Shown: positions 1 to 5,786, numbered from the stretch's first letter. The stretch: DNA of 9,752 bases from Sulfurospirillaceae bacterium (GCA_028705785.1 JAQWCT010000083.1:1-9752); one strand, 5' to 3'. Notes: generated from the sequence alone by a model not told the origin. Program-made: numbers and translations.

Positions 1-1
1 A

Positions 2-829
2 AATACCGTCAATCGTATTACTTCATTGGATCAAATCTCTAATGAACTTCTTTCTTTACTTGCCCATATTTTGCAATCCTCCATCGAATCACGAGGCCTT
101 GCAGAAAATCTTCACCGAAGTGTCGATGAAATAGCAAGTGTTATAACACTTATCAAGGATATTTCAGATCAAACCAACTTACTTGCACTCAATGCGGCTA
201 TTGAAGCTGCAAGGGCAGGGGAACATGGTAGAGGCTTTGCTGTTGTTGCTGATGAAGTTCGAAAGCTAGCAGAGCGAACCCAAAAGGCAACTTCAGAAGT
301 AGAAATTAATATCAATGTTTTAAAACAAAATTCCAACTCTATGTTTAAACAAAATGAAGAAGTTGAAAGCGTTGCTCTTGAATCAAATAAACATATTGAA
401 AATTTCAAGATTGAGTTTGGTGCACTTCAAGAGAGTGCAATAATGATTCAAAATGATTCAAAAAATATTACTTTTTCTATTTTTGTTGCTTTGGCAAAAC
501 TTGATCATGTTTTATTTAAAGTGGGTGGTTATGGCGCTGTATTTGACAAAGAACATCAAGAGTTGAGTGACCATTTTAACTGTCGTTTGGGTAAATGGTG
601 TGCCGGTATTGGTAAAGAGAATTTTCAAAATACGACCGCTTTTAAAGCCATAGATGAACCACATAAAATCGTACACGAATCTGTCAATAAAGCCATTCAC
701 TGTGTGCGAGAAGGTACTTGTTTAAATGATATTTCTATCGTCATTAATAATTTTAAAACAGCAGAAGAGGCTTCGCATAAACTTTTTGAATTACTCAATC
801 AAATGTTAATTGAAAAGAAGAAGCAATAA
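2..829 (+). CDS. Methyl-accepting chemotaxis protein, C-terminal part with CZB zinc-binding domain (5'-truncated by window edge)
   Basis: The reading frame is open from base 2 and runs 275 residues to TAA at 827-829. A TTG at base 26 is in frame but is not a real start, because the receptor signalling domain is already under way. The cytoplasmic signalling hairpin is clear at about residues 52-100, with the tip motif EAARAGEHGRGFAVVADEV that docks to CheA and CheW. The C-terminal 110 residues match a chemoreceptor zinc-binding (CZB) domain: H169 (LDHVLFK), C194 in CRLGKWC, and H221/H225 in PHKIVHE are the expected zinc ligands. CZB domains in Helicobacter TlpD and related receptors sense zinc and reactive chlorine or redox signals. 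The sensing N-terminus, and whether the receptor is membrane-bound or soluble, cannot be seen. The family call is secure; the ligand is unknown. Confidence 0.95.
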   Translation, partial: NTVNRITSLDQISNELLSLLAHILQSSIESRGLAENLHRSVDEIASVITLIKDISDQTNLLALNAAIEAARAGEHGRGFAVVADEVRKLAERTQKATSEVEININVLKQNSNSMFKQNEEVESVALESNKHIENFKIEFGALQESAIMIQNDSKNITFSIFVALAKLDHVLFKVGGYGAVFDKEHQELSDHFNCRLGKWCAGIGKENFQNTTAFKAIDEPHKIVHESVNKAIHCVREGTCLNDISIVINNFKTAEEASHKLFELLNQMLIEKKKQ

Positions 830-837
830 AGTATAAT
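810..837 (+). promoter_or_regulatory. Predicted sigma70 promoter reading into the structured element
   Basis: TTGAAA (810-815) and TATAAT (832-837) are separated by 16 nt, a 5/6 and 6/6 match to the sigma70 boxes. The promoter overlaps the last codons of the chemoreceptor gene. The predicted RNA start is about 844-845, three or four bases before the outer stem of the 848-1122 element. It could make a stand-alone structured RNA, or drive the hydrolase gene at 1138 through a long structured leader. AT-rich DNA yields chance TATAAT matches, so this needs transcript mapping. Confidence 0.55.
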
Positions 838-847
838 TTCACATTCA

Positions 848-880
848 TAACTGACCTTGCGCACTATTTACAACTTTGCA
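848..880 (+). repeat. Left outer inverted repeat (33 bp) of the structured element
   Basis: It begins TAACTGACC and ends AACTTTGCA, and is the reverse complement of 1090-1122 except at bases 859 and 870. It directly abuts arm A at 881. Confidence 0.9.
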
Positions 881-979
881 CAAAACAAAAAGGCATTAGA
901 TGCTAGGCAGACTTTCGAAGCCCTAGCCCAAAGCTAAGGCGATAAAGTCTAACGACGCAGATGATGCCTTTTTGTTTTG
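881..979 (+). other. Hairpin arm A (99 nt) of the structured element
   Basis: The outer stem is 16 bp and perfect: CAAAACAAAAAGGCAT (881-896) pairs with 964-979. An internal loop carries GCTAGGC on the 5' side (902-908) and AACGACGCA on the 3' side (951-959). An inner stem follows, AGACTTT (909-915) with AAAGTCT (944-950), then an apical stem GCCCTAGC (920-927) with GCTAAGGC (933-940), which has one mismatch. The 3' outer strand is GCC followed by a T-rich run, so on the plus strand it might also end transcription. Confidence 0.8.
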
Positions 980-990
980 CCCCTATGGGG
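980..990. other. Central mini-hairpin CCCCTATGGGG
   Basis: Four G-C pairs close a TAT loop, centred on base 985. This is exactly the symmetry axis of the 275-bp element and lies between the two 99-nt arms. Confidence 0.7.
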
Positions 991-1089
991 TGAGCTTTAA
1001 TCAACACATATGCGTCGTTAAGATGACTTCGATTTGGCTTTAGCCAAACCTTTGTCATCTTGCCTAGCCTCTGCATTGATTAAAGCTCA
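991..1089 (+). other. Hairpin arm B (99 nt), inverted relative of arm A
   Basis: The outer stem is 14 bp and perfect: TGAGCTTTAATCAA (991-1004) with 1076-1089. The inner stem is AAGATGAC (1020-1027) with GTCATCTT (1054-1061). The apical stem is TTGGCT (1034-1039) with AGCCAA (1042-1047). Its internal loop holds TGCGTCGTTA (1011-1020) and GCCTAGC (1062-1068), the exact reverse complements of the loop segments of arm A at mirror-image positions. The stem sequences differ from those of arm A. Confidence 0.8.
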
Positions 1090-1122
1090 TGCAAAGTTGC
1101 AAATAGTGCGTAAGGTCAGTTA
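1090..1122 (+). repeat. Right outer inverted repeat (33 bp) of the structured element
   Basis: It begins TGCAAAGTTGC and ends GGTCAGTTA, and pairs with 848-880. It ends five bases before the start of the ribosome binding site of the downstream hydrolase gene. Confidence 0.9.
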
Positions 1123-1126
1123 ACAC

Positions 1127-1131
1127 AAAGG
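1127..1131 (+). promoter_or_regulatory. Ribosome binding site deciding the GTG start at 1138
   Basis: AAAGG lies 6 nt before GTG at 1138. The overlapping ATG at 1136 is followed directly by TGA, so it cannot be the start. The pentamer is complementary to CCTTT at 1049-1053 in the unpaired part of arm B. Confidence 0.7.
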
Positions 1132-1137
1132 CTAAAT

Positions 1138-1875
1138 GTGAAATTTGAATTTTTAGGCACTTCTGATACAGGAGGAATCCCCCTTCATAATTGTCATTGT
1201 GAAATTTGTGAAGAAGCACGAGAAAGTGGTACGAATAATCGTTCCACGAGTGCTTTTTTAGAGCTTGGTGATGGCAGTGTTATTCTTTTTGATGCAGGAT
1301 ATGACCTCTTAAGTGAAAAATTTAATACCACTAAAATTAGAGCAATTTTTTTAACCCATTTTCATGCGGATCATTGCTTAGGGTTGATTCGTTTACGCAA
1401 ATCCACAGATAAAATTCGTTGTTACATTCCTCATGATAGTAATGGTTTTGGTGATCTTTTTACTCATAAAGATTCTATCGAGTATGTTGTGCTTGAACCG
1501 TTTGTTGAGGTGGTGCTAGAGGGTGTTAAAATCGTTTCCATACCATTGATTCACTCAAAACCAACCTATGGTTATATGCTTACATGTAAAGGTGTTGTGG
1601 CGTATCTTACCGATTGTGCTTCGATACCAAAAACTTCATTTTCATTTTTACAAGCACATAAAATTTCGCATCTTTTTTTGGATGCATGTTATGAGCCAAG
1701 TTACGCATCGACTAAGCATTTAAATTGGGAAAGTGCGAGTGAGGTGATTGATGCCATTAATCCGAAGAATGGCTATTTGATTCATGCGAGTTGTAAAACA
1801 CTTTTGCCACTCAAAAAGAGTGGCAAAAGCTTAAAGTATCCCTATATCCCAAGTGGCTTTAGGGTGGAAGTTTAA
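1138..1875 (+). CDS. MBL-fold metal-dependent hydrolase, PhnP-like
   Basis: The 245-residue protein has the metallo-beta-lactamase fold of the PhnP group. PhnP itself is a phosphodiesterase that opens phosphoribosyl 1,2-cyclic phosphate. Visible active-site residues are the HxHxDH motif (H74, H76, D78, H79), H139, D159 in LTDC and H216 near the C-terminus. The N-terminal LGTSDTGGIP and the cysteine cluster C19-x-C21-x2-C24 match the structural zinc site of PhnP. The fourth ligand position (His in E. coli PhnP, three residues after the last catalytic His) is C219 here. No other phosphonate gene is nearby, so the physiological substrate is uncertain. The gene starts at GTG and converges on the acidic-protein gene with only 6 bp between the stop codons. 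Confidence 0.88.
   Translation: MKFEFLGTSDTGGIPLHNCHCEICEEARESGTNNRSTSAFLELGDGSVILFDAGYDLLSEKFNTTKIRAIFLTHFHADHCLGLIRLRKSTDKIRCYIPHDSNGFGDLFTHKDSIEYVVLEPFVEVVLEGVKIVSIPLIHSKPTYGYMLTCKGVVAYLTDCASIPKTSFSFLQAHKISHLFLDACYEPSYASTKHLNWESASEVIDAINPKNGYLIHASCKTLLPLKKSGKSLKYPYIPSGFRVEV
1580..1589 (+). repeat. TTACATGTAA palindrome, copy 1
   Basis: Perfect 10-bp palindrome inside the PhnP-like gene, followed by AGG. It is the most degenerate copy in the GGATT extension. Confidence 0.6.
1801..1829. other. Perfect 11-bp hairpin inside the PhnP-like coding sequence
   Basis: CTTTTGCCACT (1801-1811) and AGTGGCAAAAG (1819-1829) are exact reverse complements around a 7-nt loop. They lie about 45 bp before the stop codon and encode LLPLKKSGKS. 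The hairpin may slow ribosomes or act in RNA decay, or it may be chance. Confidence 0.6.
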
Positions 1876-1881
1876 AGAGGC

Positions 1882-2190
1882 TTAGTCCTCTTCTTCCTCG
1901 TCATCCTCGAACTCATCCTCTTCTTCTTCAAAGTAGATATTGTCCTCATTGCCATCATAGTTATAGTCGCTTTGATGAATGGGGTCATTTTCTTCTTCAT
2001 CATCGTCAAAATCATCATCATCGTCGTCATTGAACTCATCACCGTAGATAGCATCATTGAGTAAAATCTCTTCTACTTTGTCGATAAATAGGTCGACATT
2101 ACCTGTGAAAAGTTTTTCATAACGCATAGCATCTTGTATAAATTCTGTTGAACATCCACTCTCATCTAAGAGTTCTCGTAAATCACGCAT
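1882..2190 (-). CDS. Small protein with hyper-acidic C-terminal tail, unknown function
   Basis: The 102-residue protein is not from a family I recognise. Residues 1-48 look like a small helical domain with normal composition (MRDLRELLDE... to EEILLNDAIY). Residues 51-102 are a low-complexity acidic tail: 33 of 52 are Asp or Glu, including a run of six Asp. No Lys or Arg occurs after residue 38. The start is supported by AAGGTG 5 nt before ATG. It lies 29 bp downstream of the ABC-F gene on the same strand, so co-transcription is likely, and a ribosome- or RNA-related role is a possible but weak inference. The tail could be a nucleic-acid mimic, a chaperone-like tail or a metal binder. GAT/GAA codon runs make the tail prone to length variation. 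The reading frame on the same strand at 1872-2057 is a shadow. Confidence 0.8.
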   Translation of the reverse strand: MRDLRELLDESGCSTEFIQDAMRYEKLFTGNVDLFIDKVEEILLNDAIYGDEFNDDDDDDFDDDEEENDPIHQSDYNYDGNEDNIYFEEEEDEFEDDEEEED

Positions 2191-2219
2191 CGAACACCTT
2201 TTTTTTCTGTGATTTTACA

Positions 2220-4052
2220 CTAATTTTGAGTGTTTTTCAATTGTTCTTCGTAGGTTTCAAAGATTTCATCGTGCTTTACATGTAAGGATTCAAACTGGTC
2301 ATACAACAGATGCAATGTACTTTCATCAAGTGCTAAAGCTTTAGAAAGTGTTTGGAGTTCCCCTATATTGTTTTCTTGCGAATGTTTAATCAGCAGCGTA
2401 TTTTTAGTTTTAAGCTCTTCTTCAAGGTGCATAATCTTTTTTTCGCACGCATCAATCTCTTTTTTTAAAGGAGAAAGTTTTGAACTACGCTCTTGAATTA
2501 AAGAGGCACGAAGTTTTTTACTATCATTTCTATTGGAAGGTGTTGGTTTTTTAGGGCTAGTAGCGATATCTTCTTCCCAACCAATTTTTTCTAAAAATTC
2601 ATCATAATTGCCATCAAAAAATTCTGCTCTTTGGTGGTGAAAGATAACAAGTTGGTCAGCAACTGCGCGAAGGAGCATTTCCGAGTGCGTGACTAAAATC
2701 ACAGAGCCTTCAAAGTTTCGTATTGCATCACAAAGGGAGTCGATGGACTGCATATCAAGGTGGTTGGTTGGCTCATCAAGGAAGAGAAGATTGGCAGGGG
2801 TTGCGATAATCTTTCCTAACATCACACGGCTTCGCTCGCCTCCTGAGAGGATACGAATCTCCTTTTTAGCCAAATCCCCACTAAACATCATTGTTCCGCA
2901 GATAGAGCGCACTTTAGCGATACCCAAAAGTGGGTCAACAGCATAAATCTCATCAATGATGCTGTTTTTTTCATTGAGTCGTTGGATATTTGTTTGTCCA
3001 AAATGAGCAAATGAGGTTTCAGGATGAAAGTAAATCTCTCCATTTTGCAAGGGAAGCTCCCCTGCGATAGCATTGAGTAGGGTTGATTTACCTTTACCGT
3101 TTTTGCCGATGATGCCTAGGCATTTACCTTTTTCAAGGATAAAGGAAAGGTCTTTAAAAAGTGGCTTTGTTTTATCGTAACCAAAAGCGAGATTTTTAGC
3201 TTCAAAGATAATTTTTGCGGGTGTTTTTTTGTAGTTAAAGTTAAAGGCTAAACTGGACTCATTTTCAAGATCTTCCATCTCGCCCATTTTATCGAGTTGT
3301 TTGGCTTTGGACTGAGCCATGACCGCTTTAGAAGCACGGGCTTTTTGACGCGTGATGAAGTCTTCAAGTTCTGCTCTTTTTTTATCTAAATTGACTTTTG
3401 TTTTCAGGTATTTTTCATCGTCTTCTTCGAGTTTGGCGTAGTACTTTGTACTATTGCCTTGAATAAACCTTAGTCCTTTGCGCTGTATTCCCATCGTATG
3501 GGTGGTCACATTGTCCATAAAATCTCTATCGTGGGTGATAAGAATCACTTCACCTTGGAACTCTTTGAGAAAACTTTGAAGCCAGCGCATGGAGACGATG
3601 TCAAGATAGTTGGTAGGCTCATCGAGTAAAAGCATACTTGGATTGGTGGCTAAAGCTTTGATAAGATTGATGCGGATTTGGTAACCACCTGAAAAACTAA
3701 GGGGGTCTTTATCTAAGTCTTCCGCATCAAAACCAAGTCCAAAAAGCATTTTTTCTATCTTGTAAGTATCAAAAGCCTCTTCGCCCTTTAAAACACTCGC
3801 ACACTCATCGCGGACTGTTTTATGGGTAAAATGGATATGTTGTTTTAAAGTGCCAATGGTATAGTTTTTGGGGATGAGGATTTCACCCTCATCGTGTTCT
3901 TCTTCTCCTAGGAGTATTTTGAAAAGCGTTGATTTACCTGAGCCATTTCTGCCCACTAATCCTATTTTATCTCCAGCTCTGAGCATAAAGTTGATATTTT
4001 CAAAAAGTGTTTGTCCACCAAAGTGTTTAGAGAGATTCGAAACTTGAATCAT
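2220..4052 (-). CDS. ABC-F family ATP-binding protein (YheS/Uup-like ribosome-associated ATPase)
   Basis: The 610-residue protein has two ATPase domains in one chain and no membrane segments, as in ABC-F translation factors. Domain 1 has Walker A GRNGSGKST (34-42), signature FSGG (120-123), Walker B LLLDEP (141-146) and switch H174. The linker at about 210-290 is Lys/Arg-rich and contains ITRQKARASKAVMAQSKAKQ, the position of the P-site-tRNA interaction motif. Domain 2 has Walker A GKNGKGKST, a canonical LSGGERSR signature and LLFLDEPTNHLD. The C-terminal ~90 residues form a charged coiled coil, as in YheS and Uup. The FSGGYQIRINL form of signature 1 resembles YheS. ABC-F proteins rescue or modulate stalled ribosomes; some give antibiotic resistance, but nothing here points to that. 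The start is supported by AGGAA before ATG. It lies 45 bp downstream of motB. Confidence 0.93.
   Translation of the reverse strand: MIQVSNLSKHFGGQTLFENINFMLRAGDKIGLVGRNGSGKSTLFKILLGEEEHDEGEILIPKNYTIGTLKQHIHFTHKTVRDECASVLKGEEAFDTYKIEKMLFGLGFDAEDLDKDPLSFSGGYQIRINLIKALATNPSMLLLDEPTNYLDIVSMRWLQSFLKEFQGEVILITHDRDFMDNVTTHTMGIQRKGLRFIQGNSTKYYAKLEEDDEKYLKTKVNLDKKRAELEDFITRQKARASKAVMAQSKAKQLDKMGEMEDLENESSLAFNFNYKKTPAKIIFEAKNLAFGYDKTKPLFKDLSFILEKGKCLGIIGKNGKGKSTLLNAIAGELPLQNGEIYFHPETSFAHFGQTNIQRLNEKNSIIDEIYAVDPLLGIAKVRSICGTMMFSGDLAKKEIRILSGGERSRVMLGKIIATPANLLFLDEPTNHLDMQSIDSLCDAIRNFEGSVILVTHSEMLLRAVADQLVIFHHQRAEFFDGNYDEFLEKIGWEEDIATSPKKPTPSNRNDSKKLRASLIQERSSKLSPLKKEIDACEKKIMHLEEELKTKNTLLIKHSQENNIGELQTLSKALALDESTLHLLYDQFESLHVKHDEIFETYEEQLKNTQN
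2275..2290 (+). repeat. TTTACATGTAAGGATT repeat, copy 2
   Basis: Full 16-bp consensus, inside the 3' end of the ABC-F gene where its reverse complement encodes part of the C-terminal coiled coil. It is identical to the copy at 7773-7788. Confidence 0.65.
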
Positions 4053-4097
4053 TAAAATTCCTATTTATTTGGGTATATTAAAAGCGCAGGTAATAGT

Positions 4098-4895
4098 TTA
4101 CTCGGCCTTTTTGTTGAGTGAATTGAGTGTATCAAGGATAGACTCTTTTTTTGCAGCATTTTCTGGACCAATCATACGCATTGTAAATTCAACGCGTCTA
4201 TTTTTTTCACGACCCTCTTCGGTATCATTGGATGCGATAGCTCTTGTATCACCATAACCTGCAGAGCTTAGTTTTTCTTTAGAAATGCCATTTTTAATCA
4301 ATACTCGAATAACCGCATTAGCTCTTGCACTTGAAAGTTCGAGATTGTCTTTGATTTTTGAATTTGCTAACAGTGGACTATCGTCGGTATATCCTTTGAC
4401 AATAATTTCTATATTTTTAGGAAGTCTTGCAACGATATCAGAAACTCTTTTAAGAAAAAGCATCGAATCATCGTTATTGATTTCAGCGGACCCTGGAGCA
4501 AAGAGAAGTTTTGCTGGAAATTTCAGTGTAGCACCATCCACTTTTTGCTCTAATGAACCCTCACCAACGCTCATTTTTTCCATGATTTGTGCAAGTTTTG
4601 AAATCTCTTCTAGTGTTTGTGAAACGCCACCAGCATTACCTTTTTCTTTGTCTTTTGCTGCATCGCCAGATTTTGTACTCATTCTTACAACAGGATTTGC
4701 CTCTTCGGGTTTAGCACTATAATCATAAATTTTAACAAATTCTTCTTTGAGAGCTTTCATCTTTTCAGTATTGGTTGAAGCAATCGCAAAAAGAGCAATA
4801 AAAAGTGCAAGAAGAAGACTAAAAAAGTCCGCAAAAGGTACGGCCCATTTTTCGCCAGCGGCACATTCAGTTTTTTTACACTTTTTTTTACCCAC
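4098..4895 (-). CDS. motB: Flagellar motor stator protein MotB
   Basis: The 265-residue MotB anchors the stator to peptidoglycan and carries the ion-binding aspartate. A basic N-terminus (MGKKKCKK) is followed by one membrane segment, about 18-40, containing the motif PFADFF. D23 is the expected ion-binding residue, corresponding to E. coli Asp32. Residues about 42-125 form the plug/linker region. An OmpA-like peptidoglycan-binding domain covers about 130-250, with GYTDDSP, LSSARANAV, GYGDTRAIASN and NRRVEFTM. The start is GTG at 4895, preceded by GAGGAG. The next in-frame Met lies beyond the membrane segment. It is 20 bp downstream of motA, the usual stator operon. Confidence 0.96.
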   Translation of the reverse strand: MGKKKCKKTECAAGEKWAVPFADFFSLLLALFIALFAIASTNTEKMKALKEEFVKIYDYSAKPEEANPVVRMSTKSGDAAKDKEKGNAGGVSQTLEEISKLAQIMEKMSVGEGSLEQKVDGATLKFPAKLLFAPGSAEINNDDSMLFLKRVSDIVARLPKNIEIIVKGYTDDSPLLANSKIKDNLELSSARANAVIRVLIKNGISKEKLSSAGYGDTRAIASNDTEEGREKNRRVEFTMRMIGPENAAKKESILDTLNSLNKKAE

Positions 4896-4915
4896 CGAAG
4901 TGACTCCTCGTCATT

Positions 4916-5692
4916 TTATTTTTGGTCAAACTGACTTTTTTTAGGTAGAAGCGGTGAGAGATAATTGAGTAATTTCATTTCGAGTGTTCTAGGATTATCA
5001 CCATGTGAAATACCTAAAATTCCCGCTAAAATAACATGTTTTTCTTTAATAATATCTCTTGATTTTGCATGTAATTTATGTCCCCAAGGACCAAGGATAA
5101 TATATGACCCTGAAATACCAAAAACGGTTGCTGTAAACGCACCACCGATACCTGCAGCCATGGCAGGAGGATCATCGAGTTTTTGAAGGGCAAGGATAAG
5201 TCCCAAAACCGCGCCAATAAGTCCCATAACGGGGCAGTTTTCACCTGCGTGCATCCAATAATGTGCCGCGCCATGATAGTACTCTTCGGTTTCTTCTAAT
5301 AAAACTTCTAAAGTTTCTTCTATTTCATGTGCTTCAACACCATCAACGGCCATGCTTAGACCTTTTTTGAAAAACTCGTCCTCCATAGCATTAGCATGAC
5401 TTTCAAGTGCTAAGATGCCATCTTTTCTTGCGATAATAGCAAAATCAACAATTTGTTTAATGCGTGCAGCTATATCGATAGGAGATTTTTTGAAAACGAC
5501 TTTGAGTTCTTTAAAGGCGGCTATAACATATTCTTGTGATGTTGCTGTCATCGCAGACGCCATCGCGGTAGGGATAACGATAATAAATGAGGTGATGTGA
5601 AGAATATGAATAGGATTACCACCCTCCATAATATCTCCAATAGAAATAGAGGCAAGCGCAAGTACCATACCTAATATAACCGTTAAATCCAT
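4916..5692 (-). CDS. motA: Flagellar motor stator protein MotA
   Basis: The 258-residue MotA is the ion-channel and torque subunit of the stator. Four membrane segments can be placed at about 2-20, 30-49, 152-170 and 184-203. The cytoplasmic loop carries R89 and E97 in RKDGILALES, equivalent to E. coli R90 and E98, which contact FliG. P154 in ENCPVMGLIG and P202 in ILGPW correspond to the conserved prolines of MotA. With MotB it should form the usual 5:2 stator. A GGAG site precedes ATG. The promoter upstream is of FliA type. Whether the coupling ion is H+ or Na+ cannot be decided from sequence alone here. Confidence 0.96.
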   Translation of the reverse strand: MDLTVILGMVLALASISIGDIMEGGNPIHILHITSFIIVIPTAMASAMTATSQEYVIAAFKELKVVFKKSPIDIAARIKQIVDFAIIARKDGILALESHANAMEDEFFKKGLSMAVDGVEAHEIEETLEVLLEETEEYYHGAAHYWMHAGENCPVMGLIGAVLGLILALQKLDDPPAMAAGIGGAFTATVFGISGSYIILGPWGHKLHAKSRDIIKEKHVILAGILGISHGDNPRTLEMKLLNYLSPLLPKKSQFDQK

Positions 5693-5737
5693 CTGCTTTG
5701 CTCCAAAAAACTATATTTATGAAAATCTTACAAACCA

Positions 5738-5764
5738 CTATCGGTTAAAATCTAAAAAAGTTTA
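5738..5764 (-). promoter_or_regulatory. Predicted FliA (sigma28) promoter of motAB
   Basis: Read on the minus strand: TAAACTTT, 11 nt, ACCGATAG. The E. coli FliA consensus is TAAAGTTT-N11-GCCGATAA, so 7/8 and 6/8 bases match at the exact spacing. The -10 box ends about 45 nt before the motA ATG. The TAAA of the -35 box is the end of the TTACATGTAA palindrome at 5762-5771. This makes motAB a late flagellar operon and may extend to the ABC-F and acidic-protein genes. Confidence 0.7.
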
Positions 5765-5776
5765 CATGTAAGGATG
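5761..5776 (+). repeat. TTTACATGTAAGGAT repeat, copy 3
   Basis: TTTACATGTAAGGATG lies just downstream of the DUF4130-type gene stop (5787) and overlaps the -35 box of the motA promoter. It is followed by a second TGTAAG at 5774-5780. Confidence 0.65.
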
Positions 5777-5786
5777 TAAGTATAGT

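Larger units (their letters stand above)
848..1122. repeat. 275-bp symmetric structured element: 33-bp terminal inverted repeats enclosing two 99-nt hairpin arms
   Basis: This non-coding element fills the gap between the chemoreceptor and hydrolase genes. Its parts abut without a spare base: left terminal repeat 848-880, arm A 881-979, mini-hairpin 980-990 (CCCC-TAT-GGGG), arm B 991-1089, right terminal repeat 1090-1122. The symmetry axis is base 985. The 33-bp outer repeats pair at 31 of 33 positions; as plus-strand RNA one exception is a G-U pair and the other an A-C mismatch. The predicted fold is a four-way junction. Possible identities are a structured small RNA or leader, a MITE- or BIME-like palindromic mobile repeat, or a bidirectional terminator. 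I do not recognise a named family, and no clear target-site duplication flanks it. Confidence 0.85.

Noticed and set aside
26..829. TTG at 26 as the true start of the chemoreceptor
   Set aside because: The frame is open to the window edge and the protein would begin just before the signalling hairpin, so it is a truncated larger gene.
848..1122. Integron attC site or cassette
   Set aside because: GTCTAAC and GTTAAGA-like strings occur near the inner stems, but the attC boxes should pair within one hairpin, and here the conserved segments of each arm do not pair with each other. The GTTRRRY box is also not matched, and no integrase or cassette array is seen.
848..1122. Retron msr-msd RNA (inverted repeats enclosing hairpins)
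   Set aside because: No reverse transcriptase gene lies on either side. The downstream gene is a complete MBL-fold hydrolase.
838..1132. Target-site duplication flanking the 275-bp element
   Set aside because: The bases outside the two outer repeats (left ...CACATTCA, right ACACAAAG...) show no matching direct repeat, so transposition is not demonstrated.
1876..1891. AGAGG/CCTCT hairpin between the convergent stops of the hydrolase and acidic-protein genes
   Set aside because: Only five base pairs and no T-run on the plus strand; too weak to call a terminator.
1872..2057. Met/Thr/Lys-rich reading frame on the minus strand
   Set aside because: It is an out-of-frame shadow of the acid-tail codons of the 1882-2190 gene, with low-complexity composition and no ribosome site of its own.
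4053..4097. Terminator or separate promoter between motB and the ABC-F gene
   Set aside because: No stem with a T-run is visible in the 45-bp gap and no convincing -10 box, so I treat the genes as probably co-transcribed.
4285..4722. 145-residue plus-strand reading frame opposite motB
   Set aside because: It is antisense to a well-conserved gene, has no recognisable domain, and several similar shadows occur opposite motA, the ABC-F gene and the chemoreceptor.
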